Assembly: GCA_046341775.1 (NCBI GenBank)
Contig: JBKDQQ010000178.1
Span: forward strand, 10,867 to 74,866
Reading direction: 5' to 3'
Length of the DNA stretch: 64,000 bases
From: SXXH01 sp041165735
Lineage (GTDB): Bacteria; Planctomycetota; UBA1135; GCA-002686595
Shown: piece by piece, positions 7,774 through 16,593 of the stretch
Layout of the letters: every line of letters starts with the position of its first letter
Position numbering within the stretch: the stretch's first letter is position 1
Translations under genes and position numbers: made by a program
The notes under the pieces: model-generated
The model's database searches: none
Seen by the model: only the letters and a program-made list of their open reading frames with translations
Told to the model about the DNA's origin: nothing

Positions 7774-9648
7774 TCAAGGCGCCCACGTGACCGAGTAGCC
7801 GTTCGTCAGGTTGAAGGTGCTCGGCGTGCAGAACGCGGCGGCGTTGCGGTACCACGCCTGGTAGCTGCGCACGGAACCGGCGAGCGTGACGTTGCCGCGC
7901 ACCGACACGGACAGGTCGCCCGCGGCCGGATAGGTCGAGGTGCCACCGACGTTGAGCTTGGTGCCGAGGCGGATCACCGTGCCACCAGCGCAACGCAAGC
8001 CATCGCCGAAGCTGGCGGCGCTCTGCGTCGTGCCTTGGAAGTACAACGCGTTGCTGTTCGGCATGCCCGAGCCCGTCAGCGCGAGCGTGTCGCCCGCGAT
8101 GCTGGCGTTGCCCGAACCGGTGAGGTTGGCGCCGAGCGGGTTGATCGAGCTGGCGCAGCCGTTGCCGGTGCCGCCCGCGTTGCCGCAGGGGCAGGCGACC
8201 GAGGCCGTGCCATCGCCGAAGCAATAGGCCGTGCCCGCCACGCAAGGCGTGCCCGCTTCGGTCACGGTGAAGGTGCCGGCGGTGATGGTGCCGATGCTCG
8301 TCGAGTAGTTGCCGAGGTGGATCATGTAGGTCTGGCCGCACACGGCGTTGAACACCGCGACGCTGGAGAGCGTCTGCGCGGCGCAGCCAGCCGTGCCGGC
8401 GTCGTCGTTGCAGACGAGGGGAGCGGCGGTCGGGCAGCCGGCGCCATCGAAGACCTGGATCTTGGTGTCGGTGGTGGTGCTGGTGAATTGACCGCAGTTG
8501 CTGACCGTCACTTGGCCGGTGGTGCTGGACGTCCACGCGTACCAGAGGTCCTTGGTGAAGGTCGTGTTCGGACCGCAACCCGCGGTGCCCTGGCCTTCCG
8601 TGCCGGTGGTCGCCCACGTGGTGTCGAAGGTGAAGGGGCCGGCGCCGCTGATCACGGTCGCGCTGGAGCAGTTGTCGTTCGCCGGCGGAGTGTTGTCGAC
8701 GATCGAGAAGTTGCCCGTGCCGCCGCCGACGGTGTTCGTCGGATCCTGGCCGAGCTGGATGAGGTAGGTCGTGCCCGCCACCGCGGTGAAGCTCGCCACG
8801 GACTGGGCCGCCGTGCCGTAGTCGTCGTTGCAGGCGAGGGCCGAGCCGGCCGTCGGGCAACCACCCACGGGATACACCGCGACCTTGGTGTCGAGGGCGC
8901 CGCCGAGCGTGCTCACCGCGCGCTGGCCGGAGCTGGACGCGGTCCACGTGAACCAGATGTCGCGGCCGATGCCGGTCGTGGCACCGCACAGCGACTCCGA
9001 CTGGCCTTCGGTGCCCGTGCTGGCGAGGGTCGTGTCGTACGGATGCGGACCGTTCCCGACCAGCGCCACGGGCGCGGAGCAGACGTCGTTCGTCGGCGGA
9101 GTCAGCACGTTGAGCGTGAAGGTGCCGGAGTACGTCACGCCTTCGGTGTAGGCTCCGACCTGCACGAAGTACGCCGTGCCGGCGGTCACCGACCAGTTGA
9201 TGCGCGACTGCAATGCGCAGGCGTCGTCGTTGTAGGCGAGGTTCGTGCCGCTCGGGCAGGCGGTGCCGTTGTTGGCGAGCCAAGCCGCCACCTTGGTGTC
9301 CACCGTCACGCCGCCGCAGGTCTCGAGGCGCGCGTTGCCCGTCGCCGGAGCGACCCAGTAGAACCACACGTCGTTCTTGATCGTGCTGGGCGTCTGGGGT
9401 TGGGCGGGCGCGGCACCCGTCGTCGCGCCGACCGTGTTGACCGGGAAGGTGCCCGTGCCGACCAGCGTGTTGCTGGCGGCGGCGTTCGTGCAATCGTCGG
9501 AGCCACCGGCGGCCAGCGAGGAACTCGCGCCGTAATGTCCGGGCTGTTCGGAGCCCTTTTGAACTCCGGAGTCGGTGTCGAGCTTTTGTGCCTGGGCCAG
9601 GCCGCCGACCAGCGCGGCGGCGGCGAGGAGGGAGAATTGATGCTTCAT
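7774..9648 (-). CDS. Secreted modular protein, three PPC-like modules plus CPCGN C-terminal domain (paralogue 3)
   Basis: This 624-residue protein begins with the signal peptide MKHQFSLLAAAALVGGLAQA. Three modules start at DDCTNAAAS, NDVCSAPVA and NDNCSSATV. The first carries an insertion (GAAPAQPQTPSTIKNDVWFY) shared almost word for word with paralogue 4 and absent from paralogues 1, 2 and 5. The C-terminal ~155 residues are the common domain (YCFGDGTASVACPCGN ... YQAWYRNAAAFCTPSTFNL). The ATG at 9648 is the first methionine directly before a hydrophobic signal segment; upstream in-frame sequence looks non-coding. Exported; no catalytic motif seen, function unknown. Confidence 0.85.
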   Translation of the reverse strand: MKHQFSLLAAAALVGGLAQAQKLDTDSGVQKGSEQPGHYGASSSLAAGGSDDCTNAAASNTLVGTGTFPVNTVGATTGAAPAQPQTPSTIKNDVWFYWVAPATGNARLETCGGVTVDTKVAAWLANNGTACPSGTNLAYNDDACALQSRINWSVTAGTAYFVQVGAYTEGVTYSGTFTLNVLTPPTNDVCSAPVALVGNGPHPYDTTLASTGTEGQSESLCGATTGIGRDIWFTWTASSSGQRAVSTLGGALDTKVAVYPVGGCPTAGSALACNDDYGTAAQSVASFTAVAGTTYLIQLGQDPTNTVGGGTGNFSIVDNTPPANDNCSSATVISGAGPFTFDTTWATTGTEGQGTAGCGPNTTFTKDLWYAWTSSTTGQVTVSNCGQFTSTTTDTKIQVFDGAGCPTAAPLVCNDDAGTAGCAAQTLSSVAVFNAVCGQTYMIHLGNYSTSIGTITAGTFTVTEAGTPCVAGTAYCFGDGTASVACPCGNAGGTGNGCASSINPLGANLTGSGNASIAGDTLALTGSGMPNSNALYFQGTTQSAASFGDGLRCAGGTVIRLGTKLNVGGTSTYPAAGDLSVSVRGNVTLAGSVRSYQAWYRNAAAFCTPSTFNLTNGYSVTWAP

Positions 9649-10172
9649 GGGTGTGGGCAGAGGTCGCGGGCCGATTGGATTCCGGCGGCGATCGTGCTGG
9701 CCATGCCAGTCGGCGTCGCCGGAGGATGCAGGTGGGGTCGAGAAATGGTCCGTCTTCGCCGACGCGCGGCGGGAGCGTTGATCAATTCCCCCAATCCAAG
9801 CCTCTCCCAGAAGTTGCAGAGCCGCAAGGTGGCTGTAGTGGGGGGGCAGGCGCGCGAGGTGCGCAACGCGTCCGAAAGCGCAAGCCTGCAACCTCTTGCG
9901 ACCGTCCTATTCAACGCCCGTCGACCCCCCACGGTCGGTTGACCAGCGGGGTCGGTCCACTCGCGGGGCCGATCGACCCACCAAGGCACGGCGCTCCAAG
10001 AATGCACGGCGGCCATAGAAGGCACAGCGGCCCTCCCTCGCCATGCGAAGGAGAGCCGCTGTTGTCTCTGGCTGGTGCGAGCACCGCCCGTCGAGCCGGC
10101 AACTGGCGTTGCCCGGTCGGCGGGTGGCCTCGATCTCCGTTCAGATCCGCTCCGCCGTGGCGGAGCCGTCGA
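9649..10172. other. Intergenic region between secreted paralogues 3 and 4
   Basis: No credible gene is visible in 524 bases. The segment near 9781-9850 is less GC-rich (GATCAATTCCCCCAATCC) and may hold the promoter of paralogue 3, which reads leftward. The hairpin at 10025-10061 belongs to the end of paralogue 4. Confidence 0.45.
10025..10061 (-). terminator. Long hairpin downstream of secreted paralogue 4
   Basis: Seventeen-base arms CAGCGGCCCTCCCTCGC and GCGAAGGAGAGCCGCTG pair except for two G-T or A-C positions around a CAT loop, about 110 bases past the stop at 10173. Likely terminator. Confidence 0.5.
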
Positions 10173-11618
10173 TCACGGAGCCCAGGTGACCGAGTAGCCG
10201 TTCGTCAGGTTGAACGTGCTCGGCGTGCAGAAGGCCGCGGCGTTGCGGTACCAGGCCTGGTAGTTGCGCACGCCCGGAGCGCTCACGTTGCCGCGCACCG
10301 ACACCGACAGGTCGCCGGACACCGGGTAGCTCGAGGTGCCCGCCGTGTTCAGCTTGGTGCCGAGGCGGATGATCGTGCCGCCGGCGCAGCGCAGGCCGTC
10401 GCCGAACGTGGCGGCGATCTGCGTCGTGCCTTGGAAGTACAGCGCGTTGCTGTTCGGCATGCCCGAGCCCGTCAGCACCAGCGAGTCGGCGCTGATGCTG
10501 GCGTTGCCGGCGCCGTTGAGGTTGGCGCCGTTGGCGTTGATCGAGCTGGCGCAACCGTTGCCCGCGACCCCCGCGTTGCCGCAGGGGCAGGCCACGGCGG
10601 CCGTGCCGTCGCCGAAGCAGTACGCCGTGCCGGCCACGCAGGGGCCGCCGGACTCGGTGATCGTGAAGGTGCCGACGATGTTCGCGGCGGCGCCGTAGCA
10701 ACCGATCTGGATCGTGTACGTGTTGCCGCACACCGCGGTGAAGCTCACTTCGCTCGAGAGGTTCTGCGTGGTGCAGGCCGCGTTGTCATCGTTGCAGACG
10801 ACGGCGCCGGCCGTCGGGCAGCCGGAGCCGTCATAGACCGCGATCTTCGTGTCGGTCGTCGTCGAGGTGAACTGGGCGCAGTTGTTGATCGTGACCGTGC
10901 CGTTCGTGCTGGCGGTCCAGGTGAACCACAGGTCCTTGTTGATCGCCGTCTGGTTGAAGAACAGGCAGATGGCCTCGGTCTGGCCCTCGGTGCCCGTGCT
11001 CGCCAGCGTGGTGTTGTAGGCGTGCGGGCCGCTGCCCGTGATGGCGGTGGCCGCCGAGCAGTTGTCGTTCGCCGGCGGCGTGGCGACGCCGAGGCTGAAG
11101 GTGCCGGTGTAGGTCGAGCCTTCGGTGTAGTGGCCGAGCTGGAGGAAGTAGCCCGTGCCGCCCGTGACGGCGAAGGTGATCAGCGACTGCAAGCCGCAGG
11201 AGTCGTCGTTGTAGGCGAGGTTCGTGCCGCTCGGGCAGGCCGTGCCGTTGTTGGCGAGCCAAGCGGCGATCTTGGTGTCGGTGGTCGCGCCGCCGCAGGT
11301 CTGCAAGGTCGCGACGCCGCTCGAGGGGGCGACCCAGTAGAACCACACGTCGTTCTTGATCGTGCTGGGGGTCTGCGGCTGGGCCGGGGCGGCGCCGGTG
11401 GTGGCTCCGACGGTGCTGACCGGGAAGGTGCCCGTGCCCACGACCGTGTTCGAGGCCGCGGCGTTGCTGCAGTCGTCGCTGCCGCCGGCGGCCAGGAGGT
11501 AGCCGCCGGTGTGGCCCGGGGGCGCGTTCTTGGCGGGGTTGAAGACTTCGGCCTTCTGGGCGTAGGCGGACGCGCCGAGGGCGCAGGCGAGCGCGAGGGA
11601 CAGGTGGCGGGACTTCAT
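10173..11618 (-). CDS. Secreted modular protein, two PPC-like modules plus CPCGN C-terminal domain (paralogue 4)
   Basis: At 481 residues this is the shortest of the five paralogues. A signal peptide (MKSRHLSLALACALGASAYA) precedes two modules starting at DDCSNAAAS and NDNCSAATA and the shared C-terminal domain. Module 1 is nearly identical to module 1 of paralogue 3, including the PAQPQTPSTIKNDVWFYWVAP stretch. Module 2 shares the CGQ/CAQFTSTTTDTKI segment with module 3 of paralogue 3. This looks like a tandem duplication followed by loss or gain of an internal module. The frame stays open far upstream of 11618, but the hydrophobic signal segment fixes the start. Secreted; function unknown. 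Confidence 0.85.
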   Translation of the reverse strand: MKSRHLSLALACALGASAYAQKAEVFNPAKNAPPGHTGGYLLAAGGSDDCSNAAASNTVVGTGTFPVSTVGATTGAAPAQPQTPSTIKNDVWFYWVAPSSGVATLQTCGGATTDTKIAAWLANNGTACPSGTNLAYNDDSCGLQSLITFAVTGGTGYFLQLGHYTEGSTYTGTFSLGVATPPANDNCSAATAITGSGPHAYNTTLASTGTEGQTEAICLFFNQTAINKDLWFTWTASTNGTVTINNCAQFTSTTTDTKIAVYDGSGCPTAGAVVCNDDNAACTTQNLSSEVSFTAVCGNTYTIQIGCYGAAANIVGTFTITESGGPCVAGTAYCFGDGTAAVACPCGNAGVAGNGCASSINANGANLNGAGNASISADSLVLTGSGMPNSNALYFQGTTQIAATFGDGLRCAGGTIIRLGTKLNTAGTSSYPVSGDLSVSVRGNVSAPGVRNYQAWYRNAAAFCTPSTFNLTNGYSVTWAP

Positions 11619-11968
11619 GTTCTTGTGCAAGGCGTGCTTGGTGTGACTGTGGGGGGAAGGTCGAGTCCGAGCATCAGGTCGGTGCAAGGCCAACCGGCCA
11701 TCGGACGTGAAGGAACGAATAAAAGATCCCTTTGAAACTTGGAAGGCGCCAGCCCGAAACCGCGAAAAGCCCGACCCTCGCCCCGCTGGCCGGCCCGAAA
11801 TCCCACGGCGCCAGCCCACCTCGGGGGGGGCGACCATCCCGGACGAGCCACCGCCGGCGGCAATCCGCAGGGATCGGCCGGGAGCACCGCAGGCTCCCCG
11901 GTCTGGCCCGGACCCCGTGCTCGCGGCCCCGCCGCGACTCGCGACGGGGGCGCGAGCCCCTTCGAGCG
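11619..11968. other. Intergenic region between paralogue 4 and top6B
   Basis: No gene is visible in 350 bases. An AT-richer patch at about 11715-11745 (GAATAAAAGATCCCTTTGAAAC) lies 100-130 bases upstream of the 11618 start and is the best place for its promoter. The top6B-side end is filled by the hairpin at 11919-11957. Confidence 0.45.
11919..11957 (-). terminator. Strong hairpin directly after top6B
   Basis: The arms GCTCGCGGCCCCGCCGCGA and TCGCGACGGGGGCGCGAGC pair over nearly 19 positions, with a mismatch and slippage in the middle. It begins 12 bases past the top6B stop. No T-tract. Confidence 0.55.
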
Positions 11969-13816
11969 TCAGAACTTGCGGCTCTTCTGGAGCACGCCGT
12001 CGAGCGTGCGCACCGTGTCGTCGCGCTCGCTGTCCGACAGGTCGAGGATCTCCTGCAGGGCGATCCCGATGTGGGGGATGTAGGTCTCGATGTAGTTGCG
12101 CTTGTCGTATTCGGCGCGCAGGCGCTTGCCGCGCCTCACATAGGAGCCGAGGCGTCGACCGCACTCCTGCAGGCCGAGCTTGATCTCCTTCATGATCTCC
12201 TCGTAGGACGCGATGGCCTCCTTCGATTCGCTCGTGAAGGGCACCCACACCGAGGCGATGTGCACCATCACCGCCATCGGGCCGATGGGCAGCGCGCCCT
12301 TGGGTTGCTGGAGGCCGTAGCTCTTCCAGTTGGTCTGGATGACGGCCTTCGTCACCGCGCAGGCCGACTGCTGGTGCAGGAGCGGCACGCGATTGGCGAA
12401 GCGCAGCACGCGCACCGGTTCGTCGGCGGCGCCGACGAGGTCTTCCGTGGCGGCGCTGCTCTTCTCCTTCTTCACGATGCGGCCTTCGTCGGTGACGTCC
12501 AGTCCCACGCCTCCCGGCTTGCCGTAGGCGATGCCGACTTCGATGACGAAGGGGTTGCCGCGGTAGACGCTCGGCGCGCGCGAGTTGGCGTAGTAGAAGT
12601 CGGCTTCGATCTCCTTCTTCAACCCCGCCAGCACCAGGCCTTCGCCGATGGGCGAGATGCAGTTGGTGCTCGGCGCCATGATCTTCGCCTTCTGGATCGC
12701 CTCGTGCAGCGCGGCGGCTTCCTCGCGCGCGGCCTTGGTCGGCGACGACTTCTCCGACAGCTTCGCCGCCTTGCAGATCTCGACCGCCACCTTGGGACCG
12801 ACGCGCGAGAAGTCCTCCTGCAGGAACCCCGCGAGCGTGCGCGCCTGCGTCTCCTTCATCATGCCGATCAGTCGACCGAGCTCGACGCCGTGCGGGTGCG
12901 GCTTGATCTCCTCGACCGCGGGCGGGAGCTCCTTCGTGCTGCGCTCGTACACCACGACGCCGCCTTGCGGATCGCGGTAGGTCAGCGTCACGTGCGGGTT
13001 GGCGATGGCCGTCTGCTTGACATACATGTCGACCGAGCGCAGGCCCTTCTGGTACTTGGCCTCCATCTCGATCTCGACGCGCGTGCCGTGGTCCTTGTCC
13101 CAATCCACGGTCTTCTGCTCGTGGATGTCGGGCTTGTTCTTGGTCGTGTCGATCGACAGCAGGAATTCGTGCGCCTTGGCGCGCTTGCCGGGCTTGCTGA
13201 CGATCTTCATCGGCTTGCCCGTCGTGAGCATGCCGTACATGCCCGCGGCCGAGATGCCGATGCCTTGTTGGCCGCGCGACTGCGACAGCTTGTGGAACTT
13301 CGACCCGTAGAGGAGCTTGCCGAAGACCTTGCCGACCTGCTCGGGCAGGATGCCGGGGCCGTTGTCCTCGACCACCATGCGGTAGCGGTTCTCGGCCAGT
13401 TCGTGCAGCTCGACCAGCACGTCCGGCGGGATGCCCGCTTCCTCGCAGGCGTCGAGCGAGTTGTCGACCGCCTCCTTGACCGCCGTCAGCAGCGACTTGA
13501 GCGGCGAGTCGAAGCCCAAGAGGTGTCGGTTCTTGGTGAAGAACTCGGCCACCGAGATGTCGCGTTGGCGCGCGGCCATGTCCTCGGCCGTGGCGCCGCG
13601 CTTCTCGCCCTGCGTCGCGGCCTTGACCTGCGCCGTGGCTTTGACCTGCGCCGCGGCCTTGACCTGCGCCGCGCCGGCGTCCGACTCGGGCGCGGCGTCG
13701 CCGGCTCCGGTCGCCCCGTCCCGCGCCGCGGCCTTGCTTGCGCCCTTCTTCGTCTTGGCCTTGGTCTTGGCGTCGTCCTGGTCGAACATCGTCGCTTGCG
13801 TGCTCTCGGGCTGCAT
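11969..13816 (-). CDS. top6B: DNA topoisomerase VI subunit B
   Basis: This 615-residue protein is the ATPase subunit of topoisomerase VI; ATP-driven dimerisation gates DNA passage through subunit A. The GHKL fold is clear: N-box EAVDNSLDACEEAG (N119), DNGPGI (151-156) and RGQQGIGIS (181-189). A helix-two-turns-helix region follows (FLQEDFSRVGPKVAVEICKA), then the transducer domain with STNCISPIGEG and the probable switch lysine in LQQPKGALPIGP. The first ~80 residues are a low-complexity Ala/Lys extension with three AQVKA[A/T] repeats, unusual for the family. I start at MQPESTQ; MFDQDD nine codons later is possible. It lies 9.8 kb from top6A on the same strand, so the subunits are not in one operon. 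Confidence 0.92.
   Translation of the reverse strand: MQPESTQATMFDQDDAKTKAKTKKGASKAAARDGATGAGDAAPESDAGAAQVKAAAQVKATAQVKAATQGEKRGATAEDMAARQRDISVAEFFTKNRHLLGFDSPLKSLLTAVKEAVDNSLDACEEAGIPPDVLVELHELAENRYRMVVEDNGPGILPEQVGKVFGKLLYGSKFHKLSQSRGQQGIGISAAGMYGMLTTGKPMKIVSKPGKRAKAHEFLLSIDTTKNKPDIHEQKTVDWDKDHGTRVEIEMEAKYQKGLRSVDMYVKQTAIANPHVTLTYRDPQGGVVVYERSTKELPPAVEEIKPHPHGVELGRLIGMMKETQARTLAGFLQEDFSRVGPKVAVEICKAAKLSEKSSPTKAAREEAAALHEAIQKAKIMAPSTNCISPIGEGLVLAGLKKEIEADFYYANSRAPSVYRGNPFVIEVGIAYGKPGGVGLDVTDEGRIVKKEKSSAATEDLVGAADEPVRVLRFANRVPLLHQQSACAVTKAVIQTNWKSYGLQQPKGALPIGPMAVMVHIASVWVPFTSESKEAIASYEEIMKEIKLGLQECGRRLGSYVRRGKRLRAEYDKRNYIETYIPHIGIALQEILDLSDSERDDTVRTLDGVLQKSRKF
13617..13670 (-). repeat. Three 18-bp tandem repeats in top6B
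   Basis: Three direct copies of an 18-base unit (GCGGCCTTGACCTGCGCC on the plus strand; the middle copy differs at two positions) encode AQVKA[A/T] three times in the N-terminal extension. The unit is a multiple of three, so copy number can change without breaking the frame. Confidence 0.85.
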
Positions 13817-13911
13817 CGGGTGGGCGCCTCGCGCGCGGTGCAAGGCGTTCCTTGGTGTAGAGGCGGCGCAGGCGGCTTGCAAGCTCCGCGCGCCGCCACT
13901 TCGAGGGACGA

Positions 13912-13951
13912 CGCGGGCCGCGCGGACCACTCGAGGTCCGCGCGGCCCGCG
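13912..13951 (-). terminator. Perfect 17-bp hairpin after secreted paralogue 5
   Basis: CGCGGGCCGCGCGGACC and its exact reverse complement surround the six-base loop ACTCGA, 36 bases past the stop at 13987 and before the top6B start. Despite the missing T-tract it is the strongest hairpin in the window and a likely terminator. Confidence 0.62.
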
Positions 13952-13986
13952 CACGAGGCCGTCAGGAACGCGTCGTCAACCGCGCG

Positions 13987-16338
13987 TCACGGCGCCCAGA
14001 CGATTTCGAGGCCGTTGCCGAGGTTGAAGCCGCTGGGCGTGCAGAACGCCGCGGCGTTCCGGTACCACGCCTGGTAGGTGCGGGTGCCCGGCACGGTCAC
14101 TTGGCCGCGCACCGTGATGCTCGGCTCGCCCGCCGCGGGGTACGCGCTCTGCCCGCCGACGGCGATCTTCGTGCCGAGGCGCAGGACGCTGCCGCCGGCG
14201 CAACGCAAGCCGTCGCCGAAGGCGGATCCCAACCCGCCGCCGAGCTGCGCCGTGCCTTGGAAGTACAACACCCCCGAGTTCGGCGTGCCGGTGGTCGACA
14301 ACACGACGCTGTCCGCCGCCAAGCTGGCGACGCCCGTGGCGTCGGAGCGGGCACCGCTCGCCACCACCGAGTTGGCGCACCCGTGGCCCGCGGCACCGAG
14401 ATTGCCGCAGGGGCAGGGCGCGCCGCTGCCGTCGCCGAAGCAGAACGCCGTCGCCACCACGCAGGGCTGGCCGTTCTCGGCGATCGTGAAGGTGCCGAGC
14501 ACGGAGTTGGTCTCCAACGGGTACCGTCCGAGCTGGATCGTGTACTGCTGGCCGCAGACCGCGTTCCAGGTCACCGTCGACGGGAAGCCGGTCGCGCTGC
14601 AGCCGCCGTCGTCTTCGTTGCAGGCGATGGCCGGTCCGGTCGGGCAGCCCGCGCCGAGGTACACGGCGACCTTGGTGTCGTCGCTCGGGCTGCCGAGCAG
14701 TCCGCCGCAGGTCGTCAAGGTCGCCGGACCGGTGGCGCCGGCCGTCCAAGTGAACCACTGGTCGTTGCGGATCGCCGTCTGGTTGAAGAACAAGCAAGCC
14801 GCCTCGGCCTGCCCCTGCGTGCCGGTGAAGCACAAGGAGGTGTCGAAGGCGTGCGGACCGGGGCCCGCGATGGCGGTGGCGTTGGCGCACTCGTCGTTCG
14901 CCGGCGCCGGCGGCACCAATTCGACGACGAACGCGCTCGGGCCGCTGGCCGGCGCCGCGGGCCACAGGCCGATCTGGAAGGTGTAGCGTTGGCCGGCGAT
15001 GGCGCTGAACATCGCGCGCGATTGCGTGTTGCAGTCGTCGTCGTTGCAGCTGATCGCCTGGCCCGTCGGGCAGCCTTGGCCCTGGTACACGGCGAACTTC
15101 GTGTCGTTGACGGAGAAGCCGCAGGAGCTGATGCGGTAGGTCGCCGTCGACGGCGCCGTCCACGAGTACCACAGGTCCTTGATGACGCCTGCGCCCGCGG
15201 GCTCGGCGCACAGCGCGTTGTTCTGGCCTTGCGCGCCCGTCGTGGCGGGCGCGGAGTCGTAGGGCACGAAGGCGAGTCCGCTGATGTTCTGCGAGTTGGC
15301 GCAGTTGTCGTTGGGCGGCGGGATGCGCGTGACGATGTTGAACAAGCCCGCTCCGGCCGTGGCGATCGGGATCGTGCCCGGGTACAGGCCCAGTTGCAGC
15401 ATGTAGGTCTGCCCGGCCTGCACCGGCACGGTCAGCGTGGATTGGAAGCCCGCGCAGGCGTCGTCGTTGCAGGCGAGCGCGTTCGTCGTCGGGCAGCCGC
15501 CGCCCGCGTAGAACGCGAGCTTGGTGTCGATGCCCGTGTAGCCGCAGCTCGTGATGATCGCCGTGCCCGTGGTGGCCGCCGTCCAGCGGAACCACACGTC
15601 CTGGAGGATCGTCGTGCCCGCGCCCACGAGGTCGCACAGCGCCTGCGCCTGGCCTTCGGCGCCGGTGGTGGCGTTCGTGTTGTCGAAGGAGAAGGTGCCG
15701 TCGCCGGAGATGACGGTCGGCGTGGCGCAGTTGTCGGGGCCGATCTGCGGCACCGAAGTCGTGATCTGGAACACGCCCGCGCCCGGAGTCGCGGGCGGCT
15801 GGGTGCCCGGGTAGAGCCCGAGCTGGATCGAGTACACGTTGCCGGCGACCGCGTTGAAGGTCACGGTCGATTGGAAGCCCGCGCACGCGTCGTCGTTGCA
15901 CGCCAAGGCGGCGGAGGTCGGGCAACCGGCGCCGTTGTAGACCGCGACCTTCGTGTCGATGGAGGTCAGCCCGCAGGTGTTGATGCGCGCGAGGCCGGTG
16001 GTCGTCGCCGTCCAAGCGAACCACACGTCGGAGACGATCGCGGTACCGCCGCCGACTTGGTTGCAGATCGACTGGTTCTGGCCTTGGGACCCCGTGGTGG
16101 CGGTCGTGTTGTCGAAGGCGTACGTGCCGTCGCCGACGATGGCGTCGGGCGTCGCGCAGTTGTCGCCGCCACCCACGAGTTGCCCCCCGAGGGCCACGGG
16201 CGCGACGGGCGCGCTGGTCGACGAGGCGGGGAAGCCGCGTCCGCGCGCCGATTCCTTGGCGGGGAAGGAACGGCCCTGCGCGGACAGCGCGGGCTGCAGG
16301 GCGAGGACGCAGGCGGTCAGCAGGATGGCTCGCAGCAT
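13987..16338 (-). CDS. Secreted modular protein, four PPC-like modules plus CPCGN C-terminal domain (paralogue 5)
   Basis: This 783-residue protein has the signal peptide MLRAILLTACVLALQPALSA, then four modules starting at DNCATPDAI, DNCATPTVI, NDNCANSQN and NDECANATA. Modules 1 and 2 are close to each other (both contain ACNDDACAGFQST and GLYPGT), which suggests internal duplication. Module 4 carries a longer CNEDDGGC variant. The shared C-terminal domain follows (FCFGDGSGAPCPCGN...FGDGLRCAGGSVLRLG...YQAWYRNAAAFCTP). The start ATG is in a TGCCATG context. This member is separated from the other four by top6B. Secreted; function unknown. Confidence 0.85.
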   Translation of the reverse strand: MLRAILLTACVLALQPALSAQGRSFPAKESARGRGFPASSTSAPVAPVALGGQLVGGGDNCATPDAIVGDGTYAFDNTTATTGSQGQNQSICNQVGGGTAIVSDVWFAWTATTTGLARINTCGLTSIDTKVAVYNGAGCPTSAALACNDDACAGFQSTVTFNAVAGNVYSIQLGLYPGTQPPATPGAGVFQITTSVPQIGPDNCATPTVISGDGTFSFDNTNATTGAEGQAQALCDLVGAGTTILQDVWFRWTAATTGTAIITSCGYTGIDTKLAFYAGGGCPTTNALACNDDACAGFQSTLTVPVQAGQTYMLQLGLYPGTIPIATAGAGLFNIVTRIPPPNDNCANSQNISGLAFVPYDSAPATTGAQGQNNALCAEPAGAGVIKDLWYSWTAPSTATYRISSCGFSVNDTKFAVYQGQGCPTGQAISCNDDDCNTQSRAMFSAIAGQRYTFQIGLWPAAPASGPSAFVVELVPPAPANDECANATAIAGPGPHAFDTSLCFTGTQGQAEAACLFFNQTAIRNDQWFTWTAGATGPATLTTCGGLLGSPSDDTKVAVYLGAGCPTGPAIACNEDDGGCSATGFPSTVTWNAVCGQQYTIQLGRYPLETNSVLGTFTIAENGQPCVVATAFCFGDGSGAPCPCGNLGAAGHGCANSVVASGARSDATGVASLAADSVVLSTTGTPNSGVLYFQGTAQLGGGLGSAFGDGLRCAGGSVLRLGTKIAVGGQSAYPAAGEPSITVRGQVTVPGTRTYQAWYRNAAAFCTPSGFNLGNGLEIVWAP

Positions 16339-16577
16339 GGCAGGACTCGGCGTGATCAAGGGAGGGGGCGGAAGCCTCGAGGTGGGAGGCTGGGCCTGGG
16401 AGCTATTCCGCCCTTGGGGCTCGCGCAGCTCCGATCTTGCACGGGAAGCGCGAATCTGGGCAGGGACTTTCCGAAGGTCTAGCCTCGCCCTGCAAAGACA
16501 GGGCCTGCGACTCGATAAAACTACCGCGGTCTCCGGCGCGGCGACGCCGAAGCGCCGTTTGGCGGTCGAAGTCGGGT

Positions 16578-16593
16578 CGGGCCTCGCGGCCCG
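16578..16593 (-). terminator. Small hairpin after the mqnA/zinc-ribbon unit
   Basis: CGGGCC and GGCCCG arms enclose a four-base loop 23-38 bases past the stop at 16616. The stem is short and has no T-tract, so this is a weak call. The rest of 16339-16615 shows only an AT-richer patch near 16511-16521. Confidence 0.3.
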
